From Actinomadura sp. J1-007 (lineage in GTDB: Bacteria > Actinomycetota > Actinomycetes > Streptosporangiales > Streptosporangiaceae): a DNA stretch of 64,000 bases. The stretch's first letter is position 1, and each line of letters begins with the position of its first letter. Below, in pieces: positions 35,399 through 44,562 of the stretch. Below the pieces are notes generated by a model. That model saw only the letters and a list, made by a program, of their open reading frames with translations, searched no databases and was not told the origin of the DNA. Made by a program: the position numbers and the translations under genes. The stretch spans positions 3,100,001-3,164,000 of the forward strand of contig NZ_WING01000001.1 in assembly GCF_009793335.1 (NCBI RefSeq), in the 5' to 3' direction.

Positions 35399-36766
35399 TC
35401 AGTGGTGGAACGCCTGGCGTTCGGAGTCCGGCGGGGCGCCCTTCGACAGGCGCTCCACCGACGCGCGGATGTCGTCCGCGAGCAGCGCCGTCTCGTCCGC
35501 CGAGACGCCGTGCCGGACGAGCACCCGCATGATGACCGTGTCCTCGCGGCCGGGCGGCAGCGGGTAGGCGGGCACCTGCCAGCCTCGCATCCTGAGCTGG
35601 TCGGACAGGTCGTACAGGCTGAACGGCGACGAGGCGTCCCGCAGCGTGAACGACACGGCGGGCAGCGCGCCCCGCCCGTCGTACAGCAGCTCGAACGGCC
35701 CCATCCGCGCCACCCGCTCGGCGAGCCCGGCCGCCGCGTCCAGGCACGCCTGCTGGATCCTCCGGTACCCCTCGCGGCCGAGCCGGACGAACGCGTAGTA
35801 CTGCGCGATGACCTCGCCGCCCGGCCGGGAGAAGTTCAGCGCGAACGTCGGCATCTCGCCGCCGAGGTAGCTGACGCGGAACACCAGGTCGTCCGGCAGT
35901 AGGTCCGCCTGCCGCCACACCGCCCAGCCGACGCCGAGCGGCGCCAGCCCGTACTTGTGGCCGGAGGCGTTGATCGAGGCGACCCGTTCCAGCCGGAAGT
36001 CCCAGACCAGGTCGGGCTGGACGAACGGCGCGACGAAGCCGCCGCTCGCCGCGTCCACGTGGATCGGGACGTCGAGCCCGGTGTTGGCCTGGATCGCGTC
36101 CAGCGCCTTGGCGATCTTCTCGACCGGCTCGTAGTCGCAGGTGAACGTGACGCCGAGGATCGCGACGACGCCGATCGTGTTCTCGTCCACGTAGTGGCTG
36201 AGCTGGTGCGGGCGCAGCCCCGTCGCGCCGGGCTCCAGCGGCACCTGCCGCAGCTCCACGTCGAAGTAGCGCGCGAACTTCTCCCAGCAGACCTGCACCG
36301 GCCCGCACACCAGGTTGGGCCGGTCGGCGGGCTTGCCCTCCCGCTCGCGGCGCTGCCGCCACCGCCACTTGAGCGCGAGCCCGCCGAGCATCGCCGCCTC
36401 GCTCGACCCGGTGGTCGAGCAGCCCATCGCGCCGCGGTGGTCCGGCGCGTTCCACAGGTCGGCGAGGATGTGCACGCAGCGGTTCTCGATCTCGGCCGTC
36501 TGCGGGTACTCGTCCTTGTCGACCAGGTTCTTGTCGAGGCTGTCGGCCATCAGCCTGCGCGTCTCGTCCCCCGACCAGGTCGTGGTGAACGTCGCGAGGT
36601 TCTGCGCCGAGTTCCCGTCGAGCAGCAGCTCGGCGCGGACGAGCTCGTAGGCGGACTCGGGCCGCGACTCCCCGTCCGGCATCCTGTACTTCGGCAGCGG
36701 TTTCTCGCTGAGCGGCGTCGCGAACACGTCGTCCAGCCCCGAGTCCCTTTTCCTGTGCAGCGCCAT
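35399..36766 (-). CDS. gadB: Glutamate decarboxylase
   Basis: 455 residues, the usual length for GadB. Converts L-glutamate to GABA and CO2 using pyridoxal phosphate, consuming a proton. STTGSSEAAMLGGLALKWRW, VDAASGGFVAPF and INASGHKYGLAPLGVGW (the last with the PLP-binding Lys) are typical. The C-terminal end is short, without a calmodulin-type extension. It is transcribed behind an amino-acid permease (54 bases apart), an arrangement for glutamate/GABA exchange or uptake. Confidence 0.92.
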   Translation of the reverse strand: MALHRKRDSGLDDVFATPLSEKPLPKYRMPDGESRPESAYELVRAELLLDGNSAQNLATFTTTWSGDETRRLMADSLDKNLVDKDEYPQTAEIENRCVHILADLWNAPDHRGAMGCSTTGSSEAAMLGGLALKWRWRQRREREGKPADRPNLVCGPVQVCWEKFARYFDVELRQVPLEPGATGLRPHQLSHYVDENTIGVVAILGVTFTCDYEPVEKIAKALDAIQANTGLDVPIHVDAASGGFVAPFVQPDLVWDFRLERVASINASGHKYGLAPLGVGWAVWRQADLLPDDLVFRVSYLGGEMPTFALNFSRPGGEVIAQYYAFVRLGREGYRRIQQACLDAAAGLAERVARMGPFELLYDGRGALPAVSFTLRDASSPFSLYDLSDQLRMRGWQVPAYPLPPGREDTVIMRVLVRHGVSADETALLADDIRASVERLSKGAPPDSERQAFHH

Positions 36767-36820
36767 GACGCCCCCCTCACGCGGCGCCGCGCACGACGCA
36801 CGGAGCCGCGAACGATTCCT

Positions 36821-38212
36821 TCACCGCGTTCCGCGGGATCTGACGAGCCTCCAGCCGACGGCCAGCGCCACCACGAGGAACGGGATCGACCAGAACGCCA
36901 CGCGCTGCTCCAGGTCGGCGAACGCCATGAGGACGACGCACAGCAGCAGGAACGCGATCGTGGCGTACCCGCTGTACGGCGACCCGGGCATCCGGAACGA
37001 GGACCGCGGCAGCTCGCCCCGTTCGGTCCGCCGGTGGTAGACGATCTGGCACGCCAGGATGGTGATCCAGGTGGTGATGACGCCCAGCGACGCCACGGAC
37101 GTCGCGATGTCGAACGCCCGCGTCGGCACGTAGTAGTACAGGACGACGCCGAACAGGTAGACCGCCGCCGTCATCAGGACCGCCCGGTACGGCACGCCGT
37201 TGGCCGTCATCCGCGCGATCCCCTTCGGCGCCTCCCCGGCGTCGGCCATCTGCCGCAGGATCCGCCCCGTCGAGTACAGGCCCGAGTTGGACGACGACAG
37301 CGCCGCGGTGATCACCACGAAGTTCATGACGTCGGCCGCGCCCGGGATCCCGAGCCGCCCGAACACCGTCACGAACGGCGACTCCTGCCCGCTGTAGGCC
37401 GTCCACGGCAGGCACAGCGCGAGCAGCAGCACCGACCCCACGTAGAAGACCGCGATGCGGACGATCACGCTGTTGATCGCCTTCGGCACGACCCGGTCGG
37501 CGTCCCTGGTCTCCCCGGCCGCGATCCCGACCATCTCGATCGCCGCGTACGCGAAGATCACCGACTGGAGGCCGAGCAGCGCCGCCCCGAACCCCTTCGG
37601 GAAGAACCCGCCCGTCCCGTCCAGGTTCCCGAGGCCCGCGCTCGCCCCGTGCCCCATGTCGGCGGCCGTCAGCACCGCGTACAGCCCGACGCACAGGAAC
37701 CCGACGATGGCCAGCACCTTCAGCATCGAGAACCACGACTCGAAGTCGCCGAACAGGTTCACCGACACCAGGTTGATCGTCAGCACGAACGCCAGGGCGA
37801 TCAGCGCGGTCAGCCACCGCGGCCAGCCCGGCGCCCACAGGCTCACGTAGGTGCCCGTCGCGGTCAGCTCGGCGATCCCGGTGAACGCCCAGTTCAGCCA
37901 GAACATCCAGCCGCTGGCGAAGCGCGCCCAGCGGCCGATGAACAGCCCGGCGTACTCCACGAACGAGCCCGACGACGGCCGGTACAGCACCAGCTCCCCG
38001 AGCGCCCGCATCACGAAGAACGCCGCCGTGCCGCACAGCGCGTACGCGAGCCACAGCGACGGGCCGACCCGGTGCAGGTTGCCGCCCGTCCCGAGGAACA
38101 GCCCGACCCCGATGGCCCCGCCGATCGCGATCATCCCGAGCTGGAAGTGGCCGAGACCGTAGCTGTAACCCTCAGGCGACTTCTCCGGCCGCCGACGATC
38201 ACTCACAGTCAC
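36821..38212 (-). CDS. Amino-acid permease (APC superfamily, AAT family)
   Basis: 463 residues, 12 transmembrane helices. FQLGMIAIGGAIGVGLFLG in helix 1 and ALGELVLYRPSSGSFVEYA are the signature of the GabP/CycA/AnsP amino-acid transporter family. The sequence is nearest in style to AnsP/CycA, but the decarboxylase downstream suggests glutamate or GABA as substrate. I use the GTG at 38212 (VTVSDRRRP); the frame extends to 38356 into the divergent MarR gene, so a longer start is unlikely. Confidence 0.88.
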   Translation of the reverse strand: MTVSDRRRPEKSPEGYSYGLGHFQLGMIAIGGAIGVGLFLGTGGNLHRVGPSLWLAYALCGTAAFFVMRALGELVLYRPSSGSFVEYAGLFIGRWARFASGWMFWLNWAFTGIAELTATGTYVSLWAPGWPRWLTALIALAFVLTINLVSVNLFGDFESWFSMLKVLAIVGFLCVGLYAVLTAADMGHGASAGLGNLDGTGGFFPKGFGAALLGLQSVIFAYAAIEMVGIAAGETRDADRVVPKAINSVIVRIAVFYVGSVLLLALCLPWTAYSGQESPFVTVFGRLGIPGAADVMNFVVITAALSSSNSGLYSTGRILRQMADAGEAPKGIARMTANGVPYRAVLMTAAVYLFGVVLYYYVPTRAFDIATSVASLGVITTWITILACQIVYHRRTERGELPRSSFRMPGSPYSGYATIAFLLLCVVLMAFADLEQRVAFWSIPFLVVALAVGWRLVRSRGTR

Positions 38213-38285
38213 CCATAATGACGCACGGTCGCGCCCGTCCCGTCGGCGGGGCACGCCGCGCACCGCCCGAACGTACGATGAGGCC

Positions 38286-38735
38286 ATGCCCGAGGACCCC
38301 TCCCCCAGCGAGCTGATGAGGCTCGACGCGCAGGTGTGCTTCGCCCTGCACGCCACCTCGCGCGCGTTCGACGCGGTCTACCGCGCCGAGCTCCGGGACC
38401 TCGGCCTCACCTACCCGCAGTACCTCGCGATGCTCGCCCTGTGGGAGACCGACGGCCCCACCGTCAAACGCCTCGGCGAACGCCTGCGCCTCGACTCGGG
38501 CACCCTGTCACCGCTGCTCAAGCGGCTGGAGGCGGCCGGTCTGGTGGAGCGGCGCCGCGGCCGGCGCGACGAGCGCTCCGTCACCGTCCACCTCACCGAG
38601 GCCGGCTCCGCGCTCCGCGACCGCGCCGCCGAGGTGCCCCGCCGCATCGGCGCCATCACCGGCCTGGACGTCGAGGACCTGCACGCCCTCCGCGCCATCC
38701 TCCGCCGCATCACCGACCGCCTGGACGCGTATTGA
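38286..38735 (+). CDS. MarR-family regulator, OhrR-like
   Basis: 149 residues. LDAQVCFALHATSRAFDAVYR with Cys19 and LGLTYPQYLAMLALWE match OhrR, whose single N-terminal cysteine senses organic peroxides. The winged helix is at about residues 55-100 (SGTLSPLLKRLEAAGLVERRRG, DERSV wing). OhrR normally controls ohr, but no ohr gene is present, so the divergent permease/decarboxylase operon 73 bases away is the likely target. ATG follows a GAGG site. Confidence 0.85.
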   Translation: MPEDPSPSELMRLDAQVCFALHATSRAFDAVYRAELRDLGLTYPQYLAMLALWETDGPTVKRLGERLRLDSGTLSPLLKRLEAAGLVERRRGRRDERSVTVHLTEAGSALRDRAAEVPRRIGAITGLDVEDLHALRAILRRITDRLDAY

Positions 38736-38857
38736 ATGAAGGCTCGGCCCAGTCCGCTCGCCTGGCGGCTCGCTCCCTGACCGTGCCTTTGCGAGTGCTG
38801 CATCGCTTCGCGATCTGCCCGGGGAGGCTCGCCTTCGGCTTCGCTTCCCCCGGACAG

Positions 38858-39448
38858 TTAACGCACTCGCGTGCGGGCTGAGGTTGTTGGGCCGTTGGTT
38901 TCGCCAGGGGACTTGTAGAAGTGGGCTGGGTTGATGGTGCTCATGGGGGTCCAGTCGGGGGAGGGCGGGTCTGGGAGCTGGTGTGCCTGTCTGCGGAGGT
39001 CCAAGGCCAGGGCCGGGGTTTCGTCTATGCGCTGGATCAGGGCGTAGAGGGTTGCCAGGGCGTGGACGCAGAGGGGGCGGCGGGCCGCACAGGCGCAGTC
39101 GGGGGTCAGGGCGTCCGGGGGTACGGCGATCGCGATGCCCTCGGAGCGGAACGCGGCGGCCAGGTCGTCGGGGAGGTCGCCCGGCGCCAGCGGTCCGGCG
39201 TTGTCGAGGGCCTTGGCCACCAGGCGTTCGACGCGTTCGGCGTCGTCCCAGAGGGGGAGGCGCAGGGACGTGCGGTGGCCCGCGACCTCGGCCTCGACCT
39301 GGCCGGCGGTGATCGTGAGGGACGTGACGGCGTGGTTGCGGGCGAGGCTGCGCGCCTTCGGGCGGAGCCGGTCGGGTGGCGCGGCGACGGGCTCGGCGGT
39401 GCGCAGCCATGCCCGGCCCCAGGCGGTCGCGCCGAACTCCGCGGTCAT
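38858..39448 (-). CDS. SWIM zinc-finger protein
   Basis: 196 residues. The SWIM motif appears as PDCACAARRPLCVHALATLY (C-x-C...C-x-H) near residues 127-146. The first half (FGATAWGRAWL) is typical of the actinobacterial SWIM protein paired with an SNF2 helicase. The stop of the helicase gene overlaps this ATG as ATGA. The pair is probably a DNA-binding or remodelling partnership; its role in bacteria is not settled. Confidence 0.85.
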   Translation of the reverse strand: MTAEFGATAWGRAWLRTAEPVAAPPDRLRPKARSLARNHAVTSLTITAGQVEAEVAGHRTSLRLPLWDDAERVERLVAKALDNAGPLAPGDLPDDLAAAFRSEGIAIAVPPDALTPDCACAARRPLCVHALATLYALIQRIDETPALALDLRRQAHQLPDPPSPDWTPMSTINPAHFYKSPGETNGPTTSARTRVR

Positions 39449-41343
39449 GCGGTCCGCCCTTCGAGCGCGGCGCGCAGATCGGCGTCGGACAGGTCGGCGA
39501 GGGCGCCTTCGGCGTTCCCCGCGACGACGCCGGCGAGGGCGCGCTTGGACTCGTGCATGGCCGCGACGTGCTCCTCGATCGTTCCCGCGGTGACCAGGGT
39601 GTGCACGTTGAGCGCGCGGCGCTGGCCGATGCGGTGGGCGCGGTCGGTCGCCTGGTCCTCGACGGCGGGGTTCCACCAGCGGTCGTAGTGGACGACGTGG
39701 CCGGCCCGCGTCAGGTTGAGGCCGAAGCCCGCCGCGCGCAGGCTCAGCAGCAGGACGGGCGGCGCGTCCGGGTCGTTCTGGAACGCCTGGACCAGCCGGT
39801 CGCGGCGCTCGGGTCCGAGCCCGCCGTGCAGGAACGGCACCGGCGTGCCGAGGGTTCCGGAGAGGTGCCGCGCCAGCAGCTCGCCCATCGCGCGGTACTG
39901 GGTGAAGACGAGCACCCGGTCGTCCGCGATCTCCGTGAGCATCTCGGTCGCGCGGTCGAACTTGCCCGAACGGCCCGCCAGGTCCTCGCCCGTGTCATGG
40001 GCGCCGAGGTACTGGGCGGGGTGGTTGCAGATCTGCTTGAGCGCGGTCAGCAGGGCGAGGACGCGTCCCCTGCGCTCGATGCCGCTGCCGAGCCCGTCCG
40101 CGAACGCGCGGTCCACGGCCTCGCGGTAGAGCCGTTCCTGCTCGGCGGTGAGGGTGCAGGTGATCGTGGAGTGCTGCTTCGGCGGCAGGTCGGCGAGCAC
40201 CTCGGCCTTCGTGCGGCGCAGCAGGTACGGCGCGACGAGCGCGTTCAGCCGGGCGGCGGCGGCCGGGGAGCGGCGCCGTTCGATCGGCACCGCGAACCGC
40301 TGCCGGAACCTCGCGCGCGGGCCGAGCAGCCCGGGGTTGGTCACGTTGAGGATCGCCCACAGCTCGCCGAGGCGGTTCTCGACGGGCGTGCCGGTCATCG
40401 CGATCCGGAGCCTGGCGGGCAGCCGGGCCGCCGCGCGGGACGCGAGCGCGTCGGGGTTCTTGATCTGCTGCGCCTCGTCCAGGATCAGCACGTCCCAGTC
40501 GATCGCCGGGAGGGCGTCGTCGGCGCGCAGGACGCCGTAGCCGGTGACGACGACCGCGCCGGGCGGCGGCGCGGCGGGCAGGTCGCGGCGCGGCCCGTGG
40601 TGGACGATCACCGGCGTGCCCGGCGCGAAGCGCGCCAGCTCGCGCCGCCAGTTGGCGACCAGGGAGGTCGGGCAGACGACCAGGTGCGGCCCGGCGCGGC
40701 GGGTCGCGAGCAGGCCGATGGCCTGGAGCGTCTTGCCGAGCCCCATCTCGTCGGCCAGCACGCCGCCGCCGCTCGCGCCGTCGTCCTCGGCCAGCGAGCG
40801 GAGCCAGGCGACCCCGGCGAGCTGGTACGGCCTGAACTCGGCGTCGACCGCGGCGACGGCCAGCTCGGCACGGGTCCGCAGCGTGCGGGCGAACGCGCCG
40901 AGCGCGGCCCCCGCGGACATGACCGCCGTCCCGTCGTCGTTCGGCACGGCGTGCGCGGCGGGCGGCATCCGCGCGGCGACCTCCTCGCGCACCGAGCCGT
41001 CCGCGATACCGGGGAGGCGGGCGGCCTCGCGCCACGTCCGGACGGAGTCGCCGAACGGGCCGGTCGGGACGTCCAGCTTGAGCAGGGCATCGACGTCCCG
41101 TTCCGGGTCGGCGAGCCGGACGGGGACCAGCACGCTCCTCAGCTCGCCGTCCACCGGGATCGCCAGCCGGGCGGAGGAGGGCCGGCCCTCCGGCAGCCCG
41201 TGGGCGCGGAGCGCGGCGGCGACGTCGGCCGTGCCCCACCAGGCGAGCGTTCCCTCCGCCGGAAGGAAGGTGAGCTGGAGCCGTCCCGGAAGGTCGGCCG
41301 GGTGAACGTCCGGAGCCGCGGCGGGCGCGGGGAGGTCAGGCAT
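39445..41343 (-). CDS. SNF2-family DEAD/H helicase-like ATPase
   Basis: 632 residues. Swi2/Snf2 motifs are in order: GGVLADEMGLGKTLQAIGLL (I), VVCPTSLVANWRRELARFAP (Ia), ILDEAQQIKN (II), AMTGTPVENRLGELW (III), DRVLVFTQYRAMGELLARHL (IV), LLLSLRAAGFGLNLTRA (V), DRAHRIGQ (VI). It is a DNA-stimulated ATPase that translocates on duplex DNA. It overlaps the MFS gene by eight bases and the SWIM gene by four. Confidence 0.93.
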   Translation of the reverse strand: MPDLPAPAAAPDVHPADLPGRLQLTFLPAEGTLAWWGTADVAAALRAHGLPEGRPSSARLAIPVDGELRSVLVPVRLADPERDVDALLKLDVPTGPFGDSVRTWREAARLPGIADGSVREEVAARMPPAAHAVPNDDGTAVMSAGAALGAFARTLRTRAELAVAAVDAEFRPYQLAGVAWLRSLAEDDGASGGGVLADEMGLGKTLQAIGLLATRRAGPHLVVCPTSLVANWRRELARFAPGTPVIVHHGPRRDLPAAPPPGAVVVTGYGVLRADDALPAIDWDVLILDEAQQIKNPDALASRAAARLPARLRIAMTGTPVENRLGELWAILNVTNPGLLGPRARFRQRFAVPIERRRSPAAAARLNALVAPYLLRRTKAEVLADLPPKQHSTITCTLTAEQERLYREAVDRAFADGLGSGIERRGRVLALLTALKQICNHPAQYLGAHDTGEDLAGRSGKFDRATEMLTEIADDRVLVFTQYRAMGELLARHLSGTLGTPVPFLHGGLGPERRDRLVQAFQNDPDAPPVLLLSLRAAGFGLNLTRAGHVVHYDRWWNPAVEDQATDRAHRIGQRRALNVHTLVTAGTIEEHVAAMHESKRALAGVVAGNAEGALADLSDADLRAALEGRTA

Positions 41344-42829
41344 CGGCGGGTTCCTCCGGGCGGGGCGCCTCGGCCGCGGCCGTCCGGCCGGGGTGGCGGG
41401 GCAGGAGCGGGGTGGCGGCGAGCGCGACCGCCAGCAGGCCGATGCCGAGCCACAGCGAGCCCGAGAACGCCTCGCCGTACCCGTCCGCCATGGCCTCCGC
41501 GGTACGGCCGGTGTCCCTGACCTCGGTGAAGAAGTACGTGCCGACGACGGCGACGCCGACGGCCGCGGCGAGCTGCGTGACGGTGTTGTAGAGGGCGGAG
41601 CCCGAGCCGGCGTCGGTGACGGGGACGTCGTCCAGGGTGAGCTGGGCGAGCGGCGCGACGAGCATGCCCATCCCGGCGCCGCCGACGAGGACGCCCCAGA
41701 CCAGGTCCGTCCACGCCGTGCCGTGCGTCGCGCCGTCCGCCTGGACGGCGAGCAGCGCCCAGCCCGCCGCCATGACGACCAGCCCGATCTGCACGGTGAC
41801 GCGCCCGATGCGGGGCAGCAGCACGGCGGCCGACAGCGTCGCGAAGACGGGCACGGCGATGCACCACGGCAGGATCATCAGGCCCGCGCGGGTCGCCGAC
41901 ATGCCCAGCCCGATCTGGAGGAACAGCATGAACACCATGAAGAAGCCCATGGTCGGCACGAAGAACAGGAGCTGGACGAGCAGGCCCCCGTTCACCGACC
42001 GGAACCGGAACAGCGACGTCTCCAGCAGCGGCGCCCCGCCCCGGGACCCGAGCCGCCGCTCGTACGCGACGAACGCGGCGAGCACGGCCGCGCCCGCGGC
42101 GATCGAGACGTACGCCCACCCGGGCAGGCTCGCGCGGTCGGCGGCGTTGATCAGCGGGTAGAGGACGAGCAGCAGCCCGAGGCTCGACAGCACCGCGCCG
42201 GGCACGTCCACGCGCGGTGCCCCGGCCGTTCGGCTGTCGGGCAGCAGCCGGAGGGACGCGACGAAGGCGAGCGCGCCCAGCGGGACGTTCACCCAGAAGA
42301 CCATGCGCCAGCTCTGCCCCGCGAGGTCCCAGCGCAGCATCAGCGGGCCGAGGAGCGGGCCGAGCGTCGCGGCGAGGCCGGTCAGCGCGGAGAACGCCGC
42401 CATCGGGCCGCCCCGTTCGCGCGGCGCGTACATCACCTGGATCTGCGACAGGACCTGCGGGATCATCGCGGCGGCCGACAGGCCCTGGAGGATCCGCGCG
42501 GCGACGAGCAGGCCCGCGCCGGGCGCGGCGGCGCACAGCGCCGAGGTCACGACGAACGCCGCGATGCCCGCGACGAACATCCGCTTGTGCCCGAGCATGT
42601 CGCCGAGCCGCGCCCCGCTGACCATGCCGAGCGCGAGAGCGAGGGTGTAGCCGCCGAGCATCCACTGGAGCTGCGCGGGGCTCGCGTCGAGGTCCTCCCG
42701 GATGGCGGGCAGCACGACCTGGAGGATGGTGACGCCGATCAGGTCGATGAACGCGGCGATCAGGACGACGGCGAGGGCGAGCGAGCGGGCCCTCCCGGCG
42801 ATCGGTCGGGGAACGGGTACGTCCGGCAA
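41336..42829 (-). CDS. MFS drug exporter, DHA2 (14-TM) family
   Basis: About 497 residues, 14 transmembrane helices, EmrB/QacA type. ILQVVLPAIREDL, LGGYTLALALGMVSGARLGD and MLGHKRMFVAG are the motif A/D1 region. TTG at 42829 is chosen because AGGAGG lies five bases upstream. The ATG at 42853 sits inside a 31-bp palindrome that should be the repressor site. Exports toxic or signalling molecules; substrate unknown. The divergent MarR gene is the likely regulator. Confidence 0.87.
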   Translation of the reverse strand: MPDVPVPRPIAGRARSLALAVVLIAAFIDLIGVTILQVVLPAIREDLDASPAQLQWMLGGYTLALALGMVSGARLGDMLGHKRMFVAGIAAFVVTSALCAAAPGAGLLVAARILQGLSAAAMIPQVLSQIQVMYAPRERGGPMAAFSALTGLAATLGPLLGPLMLRWDLAGQSWRMVFWVNVPLGALAFVASLRLLPDSRTAGAPRVDVPGAVLSSLGLLLVLYPLINAADRASLPGWAYVSIAAGAAVLAAFVAYERRLGSRGGAPLLETSLFRFRSVNGGLLVQLLFFVPTMGFFMVFMLFLQIGLGMSATRAGLMILPWCIAVPVFATLSAAVLLPRIGRVTVQIGLVVMAAGWALLAVQADGATHGTAWTDLVWGVLVGGAGMGMLVAPLAQLTLDDVPVTDAGSGSALYNTVTQLAAAVGVAVVGTYFFTEVRDTGRTAEAMADGYGEAFSGSLWLGIGLLAVALAATPLLPRHPGRTAAAEAPRPEEPADA

Positions 42830-42851
42830 CCGTGCCTCCTCGGCTGATAGC

Positions 42852-42897
42852 ATTGCGTGGCACACTAGTTGTGTCACGCAATGATTGCGTCGCGCAA
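42852..42897. promoter_or_regulatory. MarR operator palindromes between MFS and MarR genes
   Basis: A near-perfect 31-bp dyad runs 42852-42882 with arms ATTGCGTG and CACGCAAT around ACAC...GTGT. A second perfect dyad TTGCGTCGCGCAA lies at 42885-42897. Together they fill most of the divergent promoter. Confidence 0.8.
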
Positions 42898-42939
42898 GCT
42901 ATTCGACGCGACCGAGCCCTGTCAAACCAGCGAGGACAC

Positions 42940-43404
42940 ATGAGCGAACGGGACAGCACCGCCGCGATCAGCGGGATCATCGACGCGCTGCCCGACCTGA
43001 TCAACGCCGCGATCCTGCTCAACGGCCTGATCGCCGAGCGGATGCAGGTCACCCCGAGCGACTTCCACTGCCTGCACGCGCTGCACGAGGCCCCCGCCAC
43101 CGCCGCCGCGCTCGCCGAGCGCGTCGGCCTCACCCCCGGCTCGGTCTCGCGCATGATCGACCGGCTGGAGGCCGCGGGCTGCGTCACCCGCAGGCCCGAC
43201 CCCGGCGACCGCCGCCGCACCCTCATCGAGCCGACCGGCAAGGGCATCGAGCGCATCACCGAGTACTACGCCGGGCTCACCGCCCGCACGCGCGAGGACC
43301 TCGCCTCGTTCGACCAGCACCAGCTCGACGCGCTGCTGGCCTTCGTCCGCTCGTCCAGCAAAAGCACTATGGCCGAGGTAGCCCGCCTCCGCGGCGCCCC
43401 GTAG
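42940..43404 (+). CDS. MarR-family regulator
   Basis: 154 residues. The winged helix is at about residues 50-105 (AAALAERVGLTPGSVSRMIDRLEAAGCVTRRPDPGDRRR). It is divergent from the MFS exporter and expected to repress both genes through the palindromes between them. ATG at 42940 has a GAGGA site; the longer frame from 42832 would cross the operators. Confidence 0.9.
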   Translation: MSERDSTAAISGIIDALPDLINAAILLNGLIAERMQVTPSDFHCLHALHEAPATAAALAERVGLTPGSVSRMIDRLEAAGCVTRRPDPGDRRRTLIEPTGKGIERITEYYAGLTARTREDLASFDQHQLDALLAFVRSSSKSTMAEVARLRGAP

Positions 43405-43419
43405 CCCGGCCCGGGACTC

Positions 43420-44426
43420 CTAAGCGCCGCGTGCGGGCCGGCGGAGGAGGACGGGGCGGACGCGGCCGAGGCCCTGGAGGGGCGGGGGCGGAGCGCGGAG
43501 GTGTCGTACGACGGGTCGCCGTTCAGCACCGAGGCGAACCCGGTGTCGACGAGGACGGCGCCCGGGTACGCGGTCGAGGTGAGGCGGGCGGCGAGGTTGA
43601 CCGGGTCGCCGAAGACGTCGCCGAGGCGCTGGATGACCTCGCCGTACGCCATCCCCACGCGGACGCGCGGGAAGTCGGGCGCGGCGTCGAAGCGCTCGGC
43701 GATGCGCAGGCCGATCTCGGCGGCGGCGGGCGGCTCCGCCGCGGCGAACAGGATCTCGTCGCCGAGCGTCTTGATCACCCGGCCGCCGCCCTCGACGACG
43801 GCCTCGGTCGCCTCCCGCTCGAACCGTTCGACGAACTCGGCGAGGGAGTCGCCGTCCATCCGGCGGCTCAGCTTGGTGAACGACACGATGTCGGCGAAGC
43901 CGACCGCGAGGTGCGCGACGCCCGCGGCGGGGTCGGCGCGGGCGGCGGCGGTGGACGCGGCGGCGCGCATCCCGGCGGCGGCGAGCTGGCGGCGCCAGCC
44001 GTGCAGCAGGAGCCGTTCGAACGCGGGCCGCAGCTCCTCGGTGAGCGCGAGGGCCGCGTGCACGATCTCCGGCGTCACCGGCTCGTCCGGCGGGAACTCC
44101 TCGCCGAGGCGGCGCAGCCACACGTCGCCGAGCCAGCTCGCGAGGCGCCCCATCGTCTGCCCGACCGCCCGGACGAGCTGGAGCACCATCTCCTCGTTGA
44201 CCAGCTCGTTGCCGAGCAGCTCGTTGATCTCGCGCAGCGCCGCCACATCGCCGTCGGTGAACGCGACCTCGTCGTCGGCGGGGGCGGGGAAACCGAGGGC
44301 CTGCCAGATGCGCTGCGCGTGGTCCTCGGTGACGTCCGCGAGGGCCTCGACCTCCTTGCGCGTGTAGCGCACGGGCCCGCCGAGCAGTGTCTCCTCGATG
44401 TCCTGCGGCACCTGGGGGTCCACCAT
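43420..44426 (-). CDS. Class III adenylate/guanylate cyclase, one frameshift near the end
   Basis: About 335 residues after repair. A MerR-like N-terminal helical domain (YTRKEVEALADVTEDHAQRIW) precedes a central helical region and a class III catalytic domain from about residue 165. GFADIVSFTKLSRRM and IKTLGDEILFAA carry the two metal Asp residues; VRVGMAYGEV and GDPVNLAARLTS follow. The family ending LQGLGRVRPVLLRR is in the next frame; one C is missing at about 43470. The stop is TAG at 43420. ATG at 44426 has AGAGG eight bases upstream. Divergent from MerR. Confidence 0.85.
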
Positions 44427-44562
44427 GGGGGCCACCTCTATGTGTCATCGGCTGATGTCACAATAGTGGCGGAGTAAGATCGCTGGGGTCAAGAAGCGAT
44501 CCAGCGCGCGGGCGACCCCCGCGCCGGGTCCGGCAGGTGACGAGCAGCGCGGCGGACGGGGC

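Noticed and set aside
38740..38857. Possible small gene or terminator between the OhrR-like and SWIM genes
   Set aside because: No convincing frame or stable stem with T tract was found.
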